DNA of 64,000 bases from Loktanella sp. IMCC34160 (GCF_004145845.1 NZ_SELP01000001.1:186001-250000), one strand, 5' to 3'; shown: positions 43,989 through 53,544, counted from the first letter of the stretch. The notes: generated by a model from the sequence alone, not told the origin. Translations and numbers: made by a program.

Positions 43989-46955
43989 TTACGGCAGTCT
44001 GGACTGCGCTTTGGCTAATCGGGCAAGCCGTCCGCTGTCGAACGGGTTCGACAAGGTCCAGCTTGTCCAGATCCGGAAGGCCCCTGGCAAATGGTTCTCC
44101 GGATTGGCCTGATGTCCATCAAGCCGGATCGGATCGGCCACCATGCGCCCTGCCGGAATATCTGCACGTTCCCCGTCCTGCACGTCGATTTCGGCATGGA
44201 CGCCCGCAACATAGGCGGAAGTCAGGTTGAAGTCGAAGGCAGAATATTGCCAGCCGCCGAATTTGCTTTGGGTCACCACGACCTGTTCGGCCAGTGCCTG
44301 AACATGGCCTGCGGTCGGAAAATCCGTCAGGGGCCGGGCAAAGTCGCGCTGATTGTAGCGGCCGGACCAGATCGGTGTCCCGTCGGGGCCTGCCACCTTG
44401 TAGCTGTTGTGCCCCATGTCCAACTGGCCCATCCGTTTGTTGTAACCATAGCACCAGACCCCGGTCAGCTGCGCCAGCCGGTTGTTGAGGTAGAGGTTCG
44501 GCAGATAGCTGAACACCCCCTCTTGCCCTTCGATCTGAACGTAGTTGATGGCGATGATCGCCTCGAAATAGTTCCGATATCCCAGCAGCTTCGGCAGAAG
44601 CGACAGCCGGACGCCCATCTGCTGGTTGGCAAGCATGGCGACAGGGTGGGTGCCTTCGGGGGTCAGGGCCTGCGGATGCAGGCTCATCCCCTTGGGCAGC
44701 ACCGCCTGAAGTGCCTTTGCATCGACCGCGTGGAAGCTGAAGAACCCGTCGATCTGGCCGGTGGCAAAGACCGGCGTCAGCGGCCAGGGGGCGACCTGCG
44801 CATAGGGGCTGGCCAGCTTGGTTGCGTCGCTTGGGCCCGCATCGGGGCCAAGGTCGCCTTCGCCGACGATTTCAATGTCGGCCCCGGTCAGACCCCGGGC
44901 GCAGCCCAGCCCGGAAATCGTCGCGGCCTCGACACAGCCCGCGTTGATCCCGCAGCGGGTCCAGTCCCCGGCCAGATAAAGGTTGGCAAAGCCCGACCCA
45001 TCGGGGGGAAGCCGGTATTGAACCGAGTTTGGAACCGACATGACATAGCGTTCGGAGCCATAGAAGTTTTCACGGAAATACTGGTTCTCGAACTTCTCGG
45101 CGGGGGTCTTTGCGTCGTTGTCGTGCAGCAGGGACATGTCGAACTTGCCCCCCTTCTTCGCCTTGGGCCACAGCCGGACCAGCTGTTCGTTGGCCCAGGC
45201 CTTTGTCCGTTCCTGCATGGTGCCATCGGCCACGCCCGCGTCTTCGGCGGGAGAGCAGAAATAGGCGATGGATTTCGGCGGCGGGTCGGTCCAGTCCTCG
45301 CGCCCGATCAGGTCGGTCATATCCGCCCATGTGTCCAGCGGTTCGGCAAAGCTGGTCATCACCGTCCGCAGGTCTGTCTGGTCGCCCTCGTTGTATTTGG
45401 CCACAAGGTCGTTCCAGCCCATGTCTTCGGGCGTCGTGTCCATCCAGAATTGGGCGGCATGGGTCGAAACGGTCTGAACCCGGTCCAGCATGGCGCGCCA
45501 GCGGGGCGAGGCAACGGCAAGTTCCGGCGTCATGTAGTGCAGCGACCCGAGCGAGGCGCCGAGGATCACATCGTCAAAATCCTCACCCCGTTTGAGGGTG
45601 TAACCGCGTCCGGTCGGCGCGGATTTCTCGCATTCGAAATCGACCCCGTCCTTTTCCAGCTTCTTGCCGTTCTTCAACTGGTCCCAGAACGGCTCTGACG
45701 GCCAGCAGGGCAACCCTTGCACATCGAACAGCGGGTCATAGTCGCCGCCCGTCACCTCGGCCTGTTCGACCATGTCGATGGCGTCGATCCGGTTGCCGCT
45801 GTCATCCAGCCGCAGGTTGGTGGCGGCGTTGAAGAATTTGAATTTGACCCCGCGATGTTTGAGGATCTGGTAGTAGGGCCCAAAGATGGTGTCGCCCATT
45901 CCGGCCATCATCTTGTAGAACAGCGCCCCCTTGAAGCAGAAGGCCAGCCGCAACAACCCGCGGATCGCGGTTCCGGCCCCGACGCTGCGGTCGTCGGTCA
46001 CGCCGCCCGGATAGCCGAAGACATAGTCGTAGCAGCCCCGGAATACCGCGGAATAGACCGCGTCCTTGGGCGCGCCGTAGTGCAGTAGCCATTGGCTGAT
46101 TTCCCAATCGTCGATGGCGTCGAACCCTTCACGGAACAGCCCACTGTGGATCGTCCCCCGGAAAAAGGCGGTCGACAGGCTGATCATGATGTGCAGGCGC
46201 CGGGACCAGTCGCTGGTGGTTCGGGCGTCCAGCCCCTGTTCGTGAAACCAGGTCTGGGTGTGGCGGGCAAGGTCGGCCATCGTCGCCTGATGCGACAGGC
46301 TGTGGTCAAAGGCGTTGCGCGGGATCTTGGTGGCATAGGCGTGCAGGGTATGGAACGGGGACCGGGCGGAATGGCTGGCCCCGACTGCATTCAGCGAGGT
46401 GTGGAACCGGTCCGGCACCTGATGCAGCATGTCGTGCCCGACTTCGTCGAGCATCTTTTCCATCTCGCCCTTGATGAAGTTCAGCAGCTCTATGAAGAAC
46501 TCGAACGGGGTCGGGATGACCCCGCCGTCGCCGGGCTTTGCGCCGTTGCCATAGAAATCGACCCGCCAGGGGTGGAGTTCGGATGTCCCGTCCGCTGCCG
46601 GAACCTCTTCGGCCAGCATGAAATGGTTCAGCCCGGTAAAGGCCTTTTCCAGTGTTCCAAGCGGGGCGTCGGGGGACCGCAGGCCGGTCTTGTTCAATTG
46701 CTCGTAACAGTCGCGCATAAGGCGAAACCCGTTGTCGTAGAATCCGGCCCAGATATGCAGCCCGTGCTCCTCGATCCGGCCACCCTTCTTGGCGTTGCGG
46801 CCGCTGGCCCCCTTGCCGCCCAGTCGCCAGCCCATCTGGTAGAGGGTGATGTCGTAGTCGTCCTGCCAATTGGGCAGTTGGGTAATCGCATATGTCGCCG
46901 TGATCGCGCCGACACCGCCGCCAATGACCGCGATCTTCTTCGGAGTCTTTCCCAT
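43989..46955 (-). CDS. FAD-dependent oxidoreductase fused to an acetoacetate-decarboxylase-like domain
   Basis: A 988-residue protein with two parts. Residues 1-~710 are a carotenoid-desaturase/amine-oxidase-type flavoprotein: FAD loop KIAVIGGGVGAITATYAITQ, then YQMGWRLGGKGASGRN, EEHGLHIWAGFYDNGFRLM, and a late FAD-contact region with LYLAGDWTRCGINAGCVEAA. Residues ~720-988 resemble acetoacetate decarboxylase: IDGFFSFHAVDAKALQAVLP at the start and WCYGYNKRMGQLDM in the place of the Schiff-base Lys-Lys pair (here Lys-Arg). A lipid or terpenoid substrate is possible; unknown. No signal peptide. It leads an operon with the cyclase and Crp genes. Confidence 0.82.
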   Translation of the reverse strand: MGKTPKKIAVIGGGVGAITATYAITQLPNWQDDYDITLYQMGWRLGGKGASGRNAKKGGRIEEHGLHIWAGFYDNGFRLMRDCYEQLNKTGLRSPDAPLGTLEKAFTGLNHFMLAEEVPAADGTSELHPWRVDFYGNGAKPGDGGVIPTPFEFFIELLNFIKGEMEKMLDEVGHDMLHQVPDRFHTSLNAVGASHSARSPFHTLHAYATKIPRNAFDHSLSHQATMADLARHTQTWFHEQGLDARTTSDWSRRLHIMISLSTAFFRGTIHSGLFREGFDAIDDWEISQWLLHYGAPKDAVYSAVFRGCYDYVFGYPGGVTDDRSVGAGTAIRGLLRLAFCFKGALFYKMMAGMGDTIFGPYYQILKHRGVKFKFFNAATNLRLDDSGNRIDAIDMVEQAEVTGGDYDPLFDVQGLPCWPSEPFWDQLKNGKKLEKDGVDFECEKSAPTGRGYTLKRGEDFDDVILGASLGSLHYMTPELAVASPRWRAMLDRVQTVSTHAAQFWMDTTPEDMGWNDLVAKYNEGDQTDLRTVMTSFAEPLDTWADMTDLIGREDWTDPPPKSIAYFCSPAEDAGVADGTMQERTKAWANEQLVRLWPKAKKGGKFDMSLLHDNDAKTPAEKFENQYFRENFYGSERYVMSVPNSVQYRLPPDGSGFANLYLAGDWTRCGINAGCVEAATISGLGCARGLTGADIEIVGEGDLGPDAGPSDATKLASPYAQVAPWPLTPVFATGQIDGFFSFHAVDAKALQAVLPKGMSLHPQALTPEGTHPVAMLANQQMGVRLSLLPKLLGYRNYFEAIIAINYVQIEGQEGVFSYLPNLYLNNRLAQLTGVWCYGYNKRMGQLDMGHNSYKVAGPDGTPIWSGRYNQRDFARPLTDFPTAGHVQALAEQVVVTQSKFGGWQYSAFDFNLTSAYVAGVHAEIDVQDGERADIPAGRMVADPIRLDGHQANPENHLPGAFRIWTSWTLSNPFDSGRLARLAKAQSRLP

Positions 46956-47512
46956 AACTTGTCCCCATCCCTGTCGTTCAATGTCCAGCGCTTCGACCCG
47001 TGCGGGCGGCGCCGGTTAAAATAGATGTTCCCTCGCGGCCTGCCGGCGTTGGCGCGGGGTCGAATGTTATTGCAACCTGACGCCCATCGGCATTTTCGAT
47101 GCCTTGGGCCCGCTACTCGCCAACGCGGACTGCACCCGGCCCATTAGGTCGCTGCGGTCCGAAACGCCGCCCGGTCCGTCGGAAACACCCCGTCGGGCCC
47201 CCGGGGGCGTGAACACGACCTTGGGCGGATCGGCACGGGCCACACATGGCCGGGCTGGCTGTTCCGGTGACCGGTCTGCCCTGTCCCCCATGCGGGTCAA
47301 CTGATGCCGCTTCGACAAAGTCTTAACGGACAGAGTGCCGGATTTTTCCAATGGAACCAAGATATTTATGGGTGTGTTCCGGGCGGCGCTTGCAACCGGA
47401 GCCACAATCGGACGCTGCCGTCCGGTCTGGTCGGTCGGGGCGTGGACCCGGGCCGTGATGGGCTGTCGTGGGTCGCAGGGCGGGCAGGCGTCGTTCCTGT
47501 CGTTGCGCGTCG
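46956..47512. other. Gene-free stretch upstream of the oxidoreductase fusion gene
   Basis: I see no convincing gene in these 557 bp. Open frames exist on both strands but are Arg/Pro/Gly-rich, lack ribosome sites and look like GC-rich noise. The part nearest the fusion gene (~46960-47045) should hold its promoter. A more AT-rich patch (around 47310-47375) might hold another promoter or operator, but no clear palindrome stands out. Confidence 0.5.
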
Positions 47513-48430
47513 TCATGGCAGCGGCCGCCCGTTTAGGGCCACCAGTCGCAACGATCCGGGGGCGGGGTGGTCGTCGCTCGGTTGCTGCTGGCAGCGGTCT
47601 TCGATTGCGGCAACCATCGCGGCCCAGGCCGCGCAGGCCTCGTCCAACTGGGCCAGGTCGATGATCCTACCGACGTCACGGGTCGGGCCTTCGGTCAGAT
47701 CCTCCAGATGGGCGCGCAGAAGTCCGGTGGCATATCCCCAGATCCCGGGAAGCTGGCCCATCTCGGCGACGGTTTTTTCCGCGCCAAGCCCGGCCGAGGC
47801 AGCGACCGACAGGGCGAGCGCGTAGACTTTGCTGGCCGAGGTCAGATCCAGCGCCTGTTCGACCTCTGGCCGCAGGGCAATGGGCACTTTGCAGAACCCG
47901 ATCTGGCGGATCACGCAATCATCGAGTGTCAGAGCGGGGCCGGACTGGTCGCAGGGCAGCGATTCAAGTGCGGCCCGGTCGAGCGCTGCGGCGGCGATGA
48001 GCCGGATCATCTTGCGGTTGCCGCGCCGCATCCGGTTTTCCATGTCGGCGACAAGGCTGCTGAGCCCCTCGAACAGGTTGATGGCTCTTCGGCGATGATG
48101 TTGCGTGGCGCCTGCGCTCGCCTTGGCAATATCGGCCCGCAGCGTGTGGATTGCATCGACCTGTCGCAGGAATTGTCGGTGGAACCCCGACACAAGAGGC
48201 GGAAAGTCCTGAGCGAGGCAATCGCAGACCTGCGCGACCCAATCCTGCCCGGTGTGGATCGCCCGTTGCAGGGTGGTGCTCTGCTGCTCGGTCAGATCGT
48301 GGTCCCGAACCGATGACAGCAAGACGGGCACAATATGACCGATCACCCCGGCATGGAAGGACACCGCCTCGCCCACCGCAGCGGCGCGGGACAGTGCAAT
48401 GTCGACCTGTCTGGTATCGGGAGCAATCAT
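47513..48430 (-). CDS. Hypothetical helical protein, 305 aa
   Basis: A soluble, mostly alpha-helical protein with no signal peptide or membrane segment. The first half has long helices (AAAVGEAVSFHAGVIGHIVP ... RRRAINLFEGLSSLVADMEN); the second half is Ala/Leu-rich (KVYALALSVAASAGLGAEKT, GRIIDLAQLDEACAAWAAMV). I do not recognise a family. The ATG at 48430 is preferred to the GTG one codon earlier; AGGTTT is a weak ribosome site. It lies between the oxidoreductase operon and the tail-collar gene, same strand as both. Confidence 0.65.
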   Translation of the reverse strand: MIAPDTRQVDIALSRAAAVGEAVSFHAGVIGHIVPVLLSSVRDHDLTEQQSTTLQRAIHTGQDWVAQVCDCLAQDFPPLVSGFHRQFLRQVDAIHTLRADIAKASAGATQHHRRRAINLFEGLSSLVADMENRMRRGNRKMIRLIAAAALDRAALESLPCDQSGPALTLDDCVIRQIGFCKVPIALRPEVEQALDLTSASKVYALALSVAASAGLGAEKTVAEMGQLPGIWGYATGLLRAHLEDLTEGPTRDVGRIIDLAQLDEACAAWAAMVAAIEDRCQQQPSDDHPAPGSLRLVALNGRPLP

Positions 48431-48597
48431 CACAAACCTGCATCAACCTGCCGCCTGCGTCCAAACTGCCAGACCAGGGGTCACCGAGACGGGAGAAACA
48501 AGAAGCGACCCCTGGCCCAGGAGGCAGGCCCCCTTGATGCTAGGCATCTTCCGGGAGGACGTTTGTGACTCTCGACACATTTAGGGAATGAATTCGA

Positions 48598-48618
48598 CCC
48601 ACCGCTGGGGGCGGTGGG
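48598..48618 (-). terminator. Hairpin after the tail-collar gene
   Basis: CCCACCGC (48598-48605) pairs with GCGGTGGG (48611-48618) around a five-base loop. On the minus strand it is followed by TCGAATTCATT, T-rich but not a run. It begins ~52 bp after the stop of the tail-collar gene. Confidence 0.55.
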
Positions 48619-48670
48619 CCGAGGCTCATTGGGCGGCGGAGAGTGGAGCGAGATCGCCGCACCGATGAGA

Positions 48671-49186
48671 TTAGCTGCGCGAGGGATAAACGCCTTCGAG
48701 CGCAATGATGTAGTTGATGCAGAGCGTCGGCTGCATGTTGTCATGCGAGGTGCTGCCACCGGCGGCGCCGATGCTGCGCGGGTTCAGGGCGGTATTCGGG
48801 GTTTCGGTCCCGGCAACGTAGATCTGTGCCGGCCCAAGGCTGCCGCCTGCCTGATCGCGCGGGCCGGGGGTTCCGGTGGTCGAGGTCATCAGGGCGTGGG
48901 TGTGATTGGGCATATTGGCTTCGGTCAGGGTCACGTGTTCCTCGCCAAAGCGCTGGCCGATCTGGCGCGGTGTCAGGCCCGGCCCGGATCCGGCGTGACA
49001 GGGCACCCGGCCCCGCAGGTCGGGCAGGCCAAAGGTTGTCCGGCCGTCGCCGCCGTAGGTGGTTCCAAGAATGCTGAACAGGGCGTTATAGCTTGCGATC
49101 GGAAGAAGCTGCCCGTCGCAGAAGGCCCAACCACGCGGCGCGAAGTTTCCACCAAACAGCATGATCTGTGCAATGAACGGTTCCAT
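48671..49186 (-). CDS. Phage tail-collar / microcystin-dependent-protein-like protein
   Basis: A 171-residue protein with the tail-collar fold: MEPFIAQIMLFGGNFAPRGW, then AFCDGQLLPIASYNALFSIL, TTFGLPDLRGRVPCHAGSGP and the end MQPTLCINYIIALEGVYP. Such MdpB-like proteins occur in phage tails and also as chromosomal exported or contractile-system proteins. The ATG at 49186 has GGAGA ahead; the longer open frame has no family sequence. No other phage genes are adjacent. It is divergent from the large surface protein. Confidence 0.9.
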   Translation of the reverse strand: MEPFIAQIMLFGGNFAPRGWAFCDGQLLPIASYNALFSILGTTYGGDGRTTFGLPDLRGRVPCHAGSGPGLTPRQIGQRFGEEHVTLTEANMPNHTHALMTSTTGTPGPRDQAGGSLGPAQIYVAGTETPNTALNPRSIGAAGGSTSHDNMQPTLCINYIIALEGVYPSRS

Positions 49187-49458
49187 ATTTTCTCCAATCC
49201 TGATTGCAGACCCGCCAGCCGGGTCCGGACTATCTGGGACCACTGTTGGCCGCGCCCGCGCCCGGATTCTGTGTTCCACCGCACAAAGCGCGAATTTTTC
49301 AGAGCAGCCGTGAAAATAGGGGTCCGACCGGGTCGGAGTGGGGCCGTTTGTGTCCTGTCGCACAGACCGTGGCCGCATGCCTGACTAGCCAAGAGAGCAA
49401 AGCCCGAAACATGTCTGCAAGTTCTGCGGGCGCCTTCGGTTCTATGGGGAGTTGGACG

Positions 49459-52400
49459 ATGCTTGGTAAATTTGGACAGTTCGCGGTTCTGGGTGCCGCA
49501 TTGGTCGGTGGCTTTGTCGCGCAAGAGGCGCAGGCCTTTGGGGGCGGAACGCCGGTGACCATGACCAACTACGGCGACGTGCCCGGAACCGGGGTCGATG
49601 ATGACTGCCCCAACAGCTGGCTGGTCTATTATGATGGGTCGTCGGTTGACGCAGAAATCCTGCTTGCCCCCGCCACCGGATTGCAGGGGTCCTGGGTCGA
49701 TGGGGAACGCTACTTCATCAATTCCTACAGCAGCGGTCTTCCGGCCATCACCGCAGCCGCGATTGATGCCACCTGCAGCAGCCTGTCCAACGTCACGATG
49801 ATCACCTCGAACGGGATCGAGCCGGCCAATGAATCGGTCGCCGGCTTTCCTGCGGAAGACTATTACGGGATCGTCTTTGAGGCCGACCACACCAATGGCA
49901 ATCGCTATCGCTATGAACTGGCGATCAGCGGGCAGTCCGGGACGACAGTAATCAACACCCGCACGCAGCTCGCGTCCAATACGGTGCCGACCGCCGATGC
50001 GGGGGGCAATCAATCTGTCGCCCCCGGTGCCTTGGTCACGCTTGACGGTTCCGCGTCGGACGCCAACGACGTCGGGCAATCCCTGACCTACGCCTGGAGC
50101 CAGACCGGCGGAACCAATTCGGTTTCCCTGTCCAGCACGACGGTGGTGCAGCCGACCTTTACCGCGCCGGTCATCGGTTCGGGCGATCCGGACGACACGT
50201 TGATCTTCACGCTTGTGGTCAATGACGGGGCCGATGATTCACTGGGCGATTCCGTGTTGATTACCGTTCAGAAATCGTTGAACGCCGGGCCGACCGCCAG
50301 TGCCGGGTCGGATCAGTCGGTTGCCAGCGGGGCTGGCGTGACATTGAACGCCAGTGGATCGACCGACGTGGAGCCGGGCCAGACCCTGACCTATGCCTGG
50401 GTCGAACAGAGTTCCGAAGGGATATCGTTGACCGGGGCCGCGACCGCCGCGCCCACCTTTACCGCGCCGACCCTGAACATCGGCGACCCGTCCAAGATCC
50501 TGACCTTTCAGGTGACCGTGACGGACCCCTATGGCCTGACCTCGACCGATACGGTGCAGGTGACTGTCAACGCGCCGGGCAATACGCCCCCAACGGCGAA
50601 TGCCGGGTCGGACCAGAACGTCGCCTCGGGCGCGTCTGTCACGCTTGACGGGACCGCGTCGGACCCGAACGACACGGGCCAGACCCTGACCTATGCGTGG
50701 TCGCAGACCGGCGGCACCTCTGTCAGCCTGTCCAGCACCACCGCCGCGCAACCTACGTTCACCGCGCCGACGCTGGCAATTGGGGCAGTCGATGATGTGC
50801 TGACATTCCAATTGATCGTGAATGACGGGTTTGCGCCCTCTGTCGCGGATGTCGTGCAGGTTACGGTGACAGCCCCGGCCAACACGGCCCCGACGGCCGA
50901 TGCCGGCACGGATCAGCTTGTCGCATCTGGGGCCAATGTCACGCTTGACGGGACCGCATCAGACCCGAATGACGCGGGCCAGACCCTGAGCTATCTATGG
51001 TCGCAGACCGGTGGCACCACTGTGACCTTGTCCAGCACGACGGCAGCACAGCCGACCTTTACGGCGCCGACACTGGTTATCGGTGATGCCGATGCGGTCC
51101 TGACCTTCCAGCTGATCGTGAACGATGGGATCGCCCCCTCGGTCGCCGATACGGTGACCATTACGGTTGATGCGCCGAACAACACGGTGCCCACGGCGAA
51201 TGCGGGGACGGATCAGCTGGTTCTTCCCAACGCGACGGTGACCTTGGATGGCACCGGGTCCAACGCCAATGATGCGGGCCAGACCCTGACCTATACTTGG
51301 TCCCAGACCAGCGGCACCACAGTCACCCTGTCCAGCACCACGGCGGCGCAGCCGACCTTTACCGCGCCCAACCTTGTGATCGGGGATGCGGATGCGGTTC
51401 TGGTCTTCCAATTGATCGTGAACGACGGCTTTGACAATTCGCTGGCGGATACTGTGCAGATCACGGTGGATGCGCCGACGAACACCGCGCCCACGGCGAA
51501 TGCGGGGCCGGACCAAAGCGTTCCTGCCGGGTCGGTCGTCACGCTTGACGGGACCGCCTCTGCCGCCAATGACGTGGGTCAGTCGCTGACCTACGGCTGG
51601 AGCCAGGCCAGCGGCACCACCGTGACCCTGTCCAGCACCACGGCGGCGCAGCCGACCTTTACCGCGCCTAGCTTGAACATCGGTGACGCGGATGTGGTCA
51701 TGACCTTCGATCTGATCGTGAATGACGGGTTCGACAATTCGGTGGCCGATACTGTTCAGATCACGGCGCTTGCGCCGCTGGATACGGAGGCGCCGGTGAT
51801 CACGCCCCCGGCCAATCTTGCGGGCGAAGCGGGCCCTGGCGGCACGCGGTCCTTTGCCTTCTCGGCGACCGTGACCGACAACCACGATCTTGTCGTGACA
51901 CCGGTCTTCACGCTTGCGGGGCAGGTGATCACCAGCCCGCATGACTTCCCGGTCGGGGTGAATACCGTGCTGATCAATGCGCAGGACGTTGCAGGGAACC
52001 CTGCGGCCGAACAGTCGTTCACCGTGACGGTGACGGCTGCGGTGGCCCCAGCGACGCCTGTCATCACCTCGACCAATGTAAACGGGGATCAGTCGATCAC
52101 CGTACAGGGCACGGCAGAGGCGGATAGCACGGTGCGCGTCACCTTCCCGGGCGGGACCTTTGTGGAATTGACGGCGACGGGCGGCGTGTTCTCGGCAACC
52201 TCGGCTGCCAATATGCAAAGTGGGACCGTTTCGGTGACGGCGGCGGATGAACTCGGCAATACCTCTGGTACCGCGACCGTGGCTGTGATTGTGGATACGA
52301 CACCGCCGGGGGTTACTGTGTCAGGCGTGCCCGCGACCTTCACCGGCACCACGCCGTTCGACGTGACCATCGCATTTGACGAAGAGGTGGTCGGCTTTGA

Positions 52401-53481
52401 TATCGGCGATATCACGGTGGTCAATGGCACCGCGACCAACCTGACGGGCGGGCCGGTCTCGTTCGGTGCGACCATCACGCCCAGTGGCACCGGTGATGTC
52501 TCGGTCTCGGTCGCGGCGGCAGTGGCGACTGACCTTGCGGGCAATGACAATATTGCCTCCTCGGTCGAGACCTCGTCCAATTCCACCCCATCCGAAACCG
52601 AGGCCCTGTTGCTGGCCGATGCCGAGACCCGTGGTCGGCAGTTGATCGGGGCGCAGCCGAACCTGAACGGGTTCCTGTCTGGCCGTAATGGCGGGTTCCA
52701 GGCGCAGGCGACGCGCGGGGTGGGCACCTTCAGCCTGACGACCGACACCAGCCACCCGGTCTGGGTCTACCTGCAAGGGGCGTGGAGCACCTCTGGCACG
52801 GCCGAGAGCCAGTATCTGCACGGGGCCTTCGGTGGCCACATCATCAACCGCGACGACCTTGTCATGGGGGCGATGGTGCAGCTGGATCAAAGCGGGTCCG
52901 AGGATGGCGTGGCGTCGATCGACACCCGTGGCTGGATGGCTGGACCCTATATGGTGGTCCGCGCCGCGAACCAGCCGCTGGTCTTCTCGGGGTCCTATCT
53001 GATCGGGCAGGCGGATGTGTCGATCAGCCCGCTGGGCACCTACACCGACACGGTCACGACCGACCGTACCTTGTTGACCCTTGGTATCGCGGGAGAGTTC
53101 GACGCCGGACGCATGACCATTATGCCGAGCCTTGATCTGGCCCATCTGACCGAGGATCAGCCCGCCTATATCGACGGCGCCCTGAATCCGATCTCGGCCC
53201 AGTCGCTGGCGCTGACAGAGGCCGCCGCCGGGCTGCATTTCAGCCTGCCCATCGCGGTGGCGTCGGGGGATATGACGATGACCGGCGGGATCAGCGCGAT
53301 CCTGTCCAGAAGCGATCTGGATGGCACGATCAGTGAAAGCAGCCGGGGCCGCGTCGACATCGGGTTCGTCCATGCCTCGGACAACGGTGTCCGCACGTCC
53401 CTGCGGGCCTATCTGGATGGTCTTGGCGACGATGCCTATGAAAGCGTCGGGGCCGAATTCCTTGTGCAGTTCGAGTTCTAG
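49459..53481 (+). CDS. Large surface protein: signal peptide, six Ig-like repeats, HYR and Ig domains, autotransporter-like beta-barrel
   Basis: A 1340-residue predicted outer-surface protein. A signal peptide (KFGQFAVLGAALVGGFVAQE, ending near AQA) is followed by a ~145-residue N-terminal domain, six ~100-residue K319L/PKD-type repeats (typical start NTAPTANAGxDQSVxxGxxV, typical centre TLTYAWSQTGGTxVxLSSTT), an HYR-type domain (APVITPPANLAGEAG), a bacterial Ig domain (NGDQSITVQGTAEADSTVRV), a further Ig-like domain (TFTGTTPFDVTIAFDEEVVG), and a C-terminal ~260-residue barrel ending EFLVQFEF with the terminal Phe of outer-membrane proteins. GGGGAG lies 8 bases before this ATG; ATGs at 49411 and 49444 are alternatives. 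Likely adhesin. Confidence 0.85.
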   Translation: MLGKFGQFAVLGAALVGGFVAQEAQAFGGGTPVTMTNYGDVPGTGVDDDCPNSWLVYYDGSSVDAEILLAPATGLQGSWVDGERYFINSYSSGLPAITAAAIDATCSSLSNVTMITSNGIEPANESVAGFPAEDYYGIVFEADHTNGNRYRYELAISGQSGTTVINTRTQLASNTVPTADAGGNQSVAPGALVTLDGSASDANDVGQSLTYAWSQTGGTNSVSLSSTTVVQPTFTAPVIGSGDPDDTLIFTLVVNDGADDSLGDSVLITVQKSLNAGPTASAGSDQSVASGAGVTLNASGSTDVEPGQTLTYAWVEQSSEGISLTGAATAAPTFTAPTLNIGDPSKILTFQVTVTDPYGLTSTDTVQVTVNAPGNTPPTANAGSDQNVASGASVTLDGTASDPNDTGQTLTYAWSQTGGTSVSLSSTTAAQPTFTAPTLAIGAVDDVLTFQLIVNDGFAPSVADVVQVTVTAPANTAPTADAGTDQLVASGANVTLDGTASDPNDAGQTLSYLWSQTGGTTVTLSSTTAAQPTFTAPTLVIGDADAVLTFQLIVNDGIAPSVADTVTITVDAPNNTVPTANAGTDQLVLPNATVTLDGTGSNANDAGQTLTYTWSQTSGTTVTLSSTTAAQPTFTAPNLVIGDADAVLVFQLIVNDGFDNSLADTVQITVDAPTNTAPTANAGPDQSVPAGSVVTLDGTASAANDVGQSLTYGWSQASGTTVTLSSTTAAQPTFTAPSLNIGDADVVMTFDLIVNDGFDNSVADTVQITALAPLDTEAPVITPPANLAGEAGPGGTRSFAFSATVTDNHDLVVTPVFTLAGQVITSPHDFPVGVNTVLINAQDVAGNPAAEQSFTVTVTAAVAPATPVITSTNVNGDQSITVQGTAEADSTVRVTFPGGTFVELTATGGVFSATSAANMQSGTVSVTAADELGNTSGTATVAVIVDTTPPGVTVSGVPATFTGTTPFDVTIAFDEEVVGFDIGDITVVNGTATNLTGGPVSFGATITPSGTGDVSVSVAAAVATDLAGNDNIASSVETSSNSTPSETEALLLADAETRGRQLIGAQPNLNGFLSGRNGGFQAQATRGVGTFSLTTDTSHPVWVYLQGAWSTSGTAESQYLHGAFGGHIINRDDLVMGAMVQLDQSGSEDGVASIDTRGWMAGPYMVVRAANQPLVFSGSYLIGQADVSISPLGTYTDTVTTDRTLLTLGIAGEFDAGRMTIMPSLDLAHLTEDQPAYIDGALNPISAQSLALTEAAAGLHFSLPIAVASGDMTMTGGISAILSRSDLDGTISESSRGRVDIGFVHASDNGVRTSLRAYLDGLGDDAYESVGAEFLVQFEF
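49978..51780 (+). repeat. Six tandem 300-bp coding repeats
   Basis: Repeat units begin at 49978, 50281, 50581, 50881, 51181 and 51481, each at an Asn codon (AAC/AAT). The last five are exactly 300 bp long and the first is 303 bp. Long stretches are nearly identical between units, for instance around CCAGACCCTGACCTATGC and GCGCAGCCGACCTTTACCGC. This gives the gene a strong tendency to change repeat number by recombination. Confidence 0.9.
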
Positions 53482-53498
53482 TTCATCGTTCGAACAGA

Positions 53499-53532
53499 GG
53501 GTGGCCGGTCTGTCCGGCCACCCGACCCTTTT
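53499..53532 (+). terminator. Terminator after the surface-protein gene
   Basis: GGGTGGCCGG (53499-53508) pairs perfectly with CCGGCCACCC (53514-53523) around TCTGT, followed by GACCCTTTT. It lies 17 bp after the stop and before a convergent small gene. Confidence 0.8.
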
Positions 53533-53544
53533 GGGGCCAAGGGA

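Noticed and set aside
42173-44230. 685-codon plus-strand frame antisense to the cyclase gene
   Set aside because: Gln/Gly/Arg-rich shadow; the minus-strand frame has clear cyclase and ATPase motifs.
47067-47516. 149-codon minus-strand frame in the 557-bp gap
   Set aside because: Arg/Pro-rich, no ribosome site, no recognisable pattern; treated as noise.
48671-49186. Prophage remnant suggested by the tail-collar gene
   Set aside because: No integrase, capsid, terminase, lysis or other tail genes are visible on either side.
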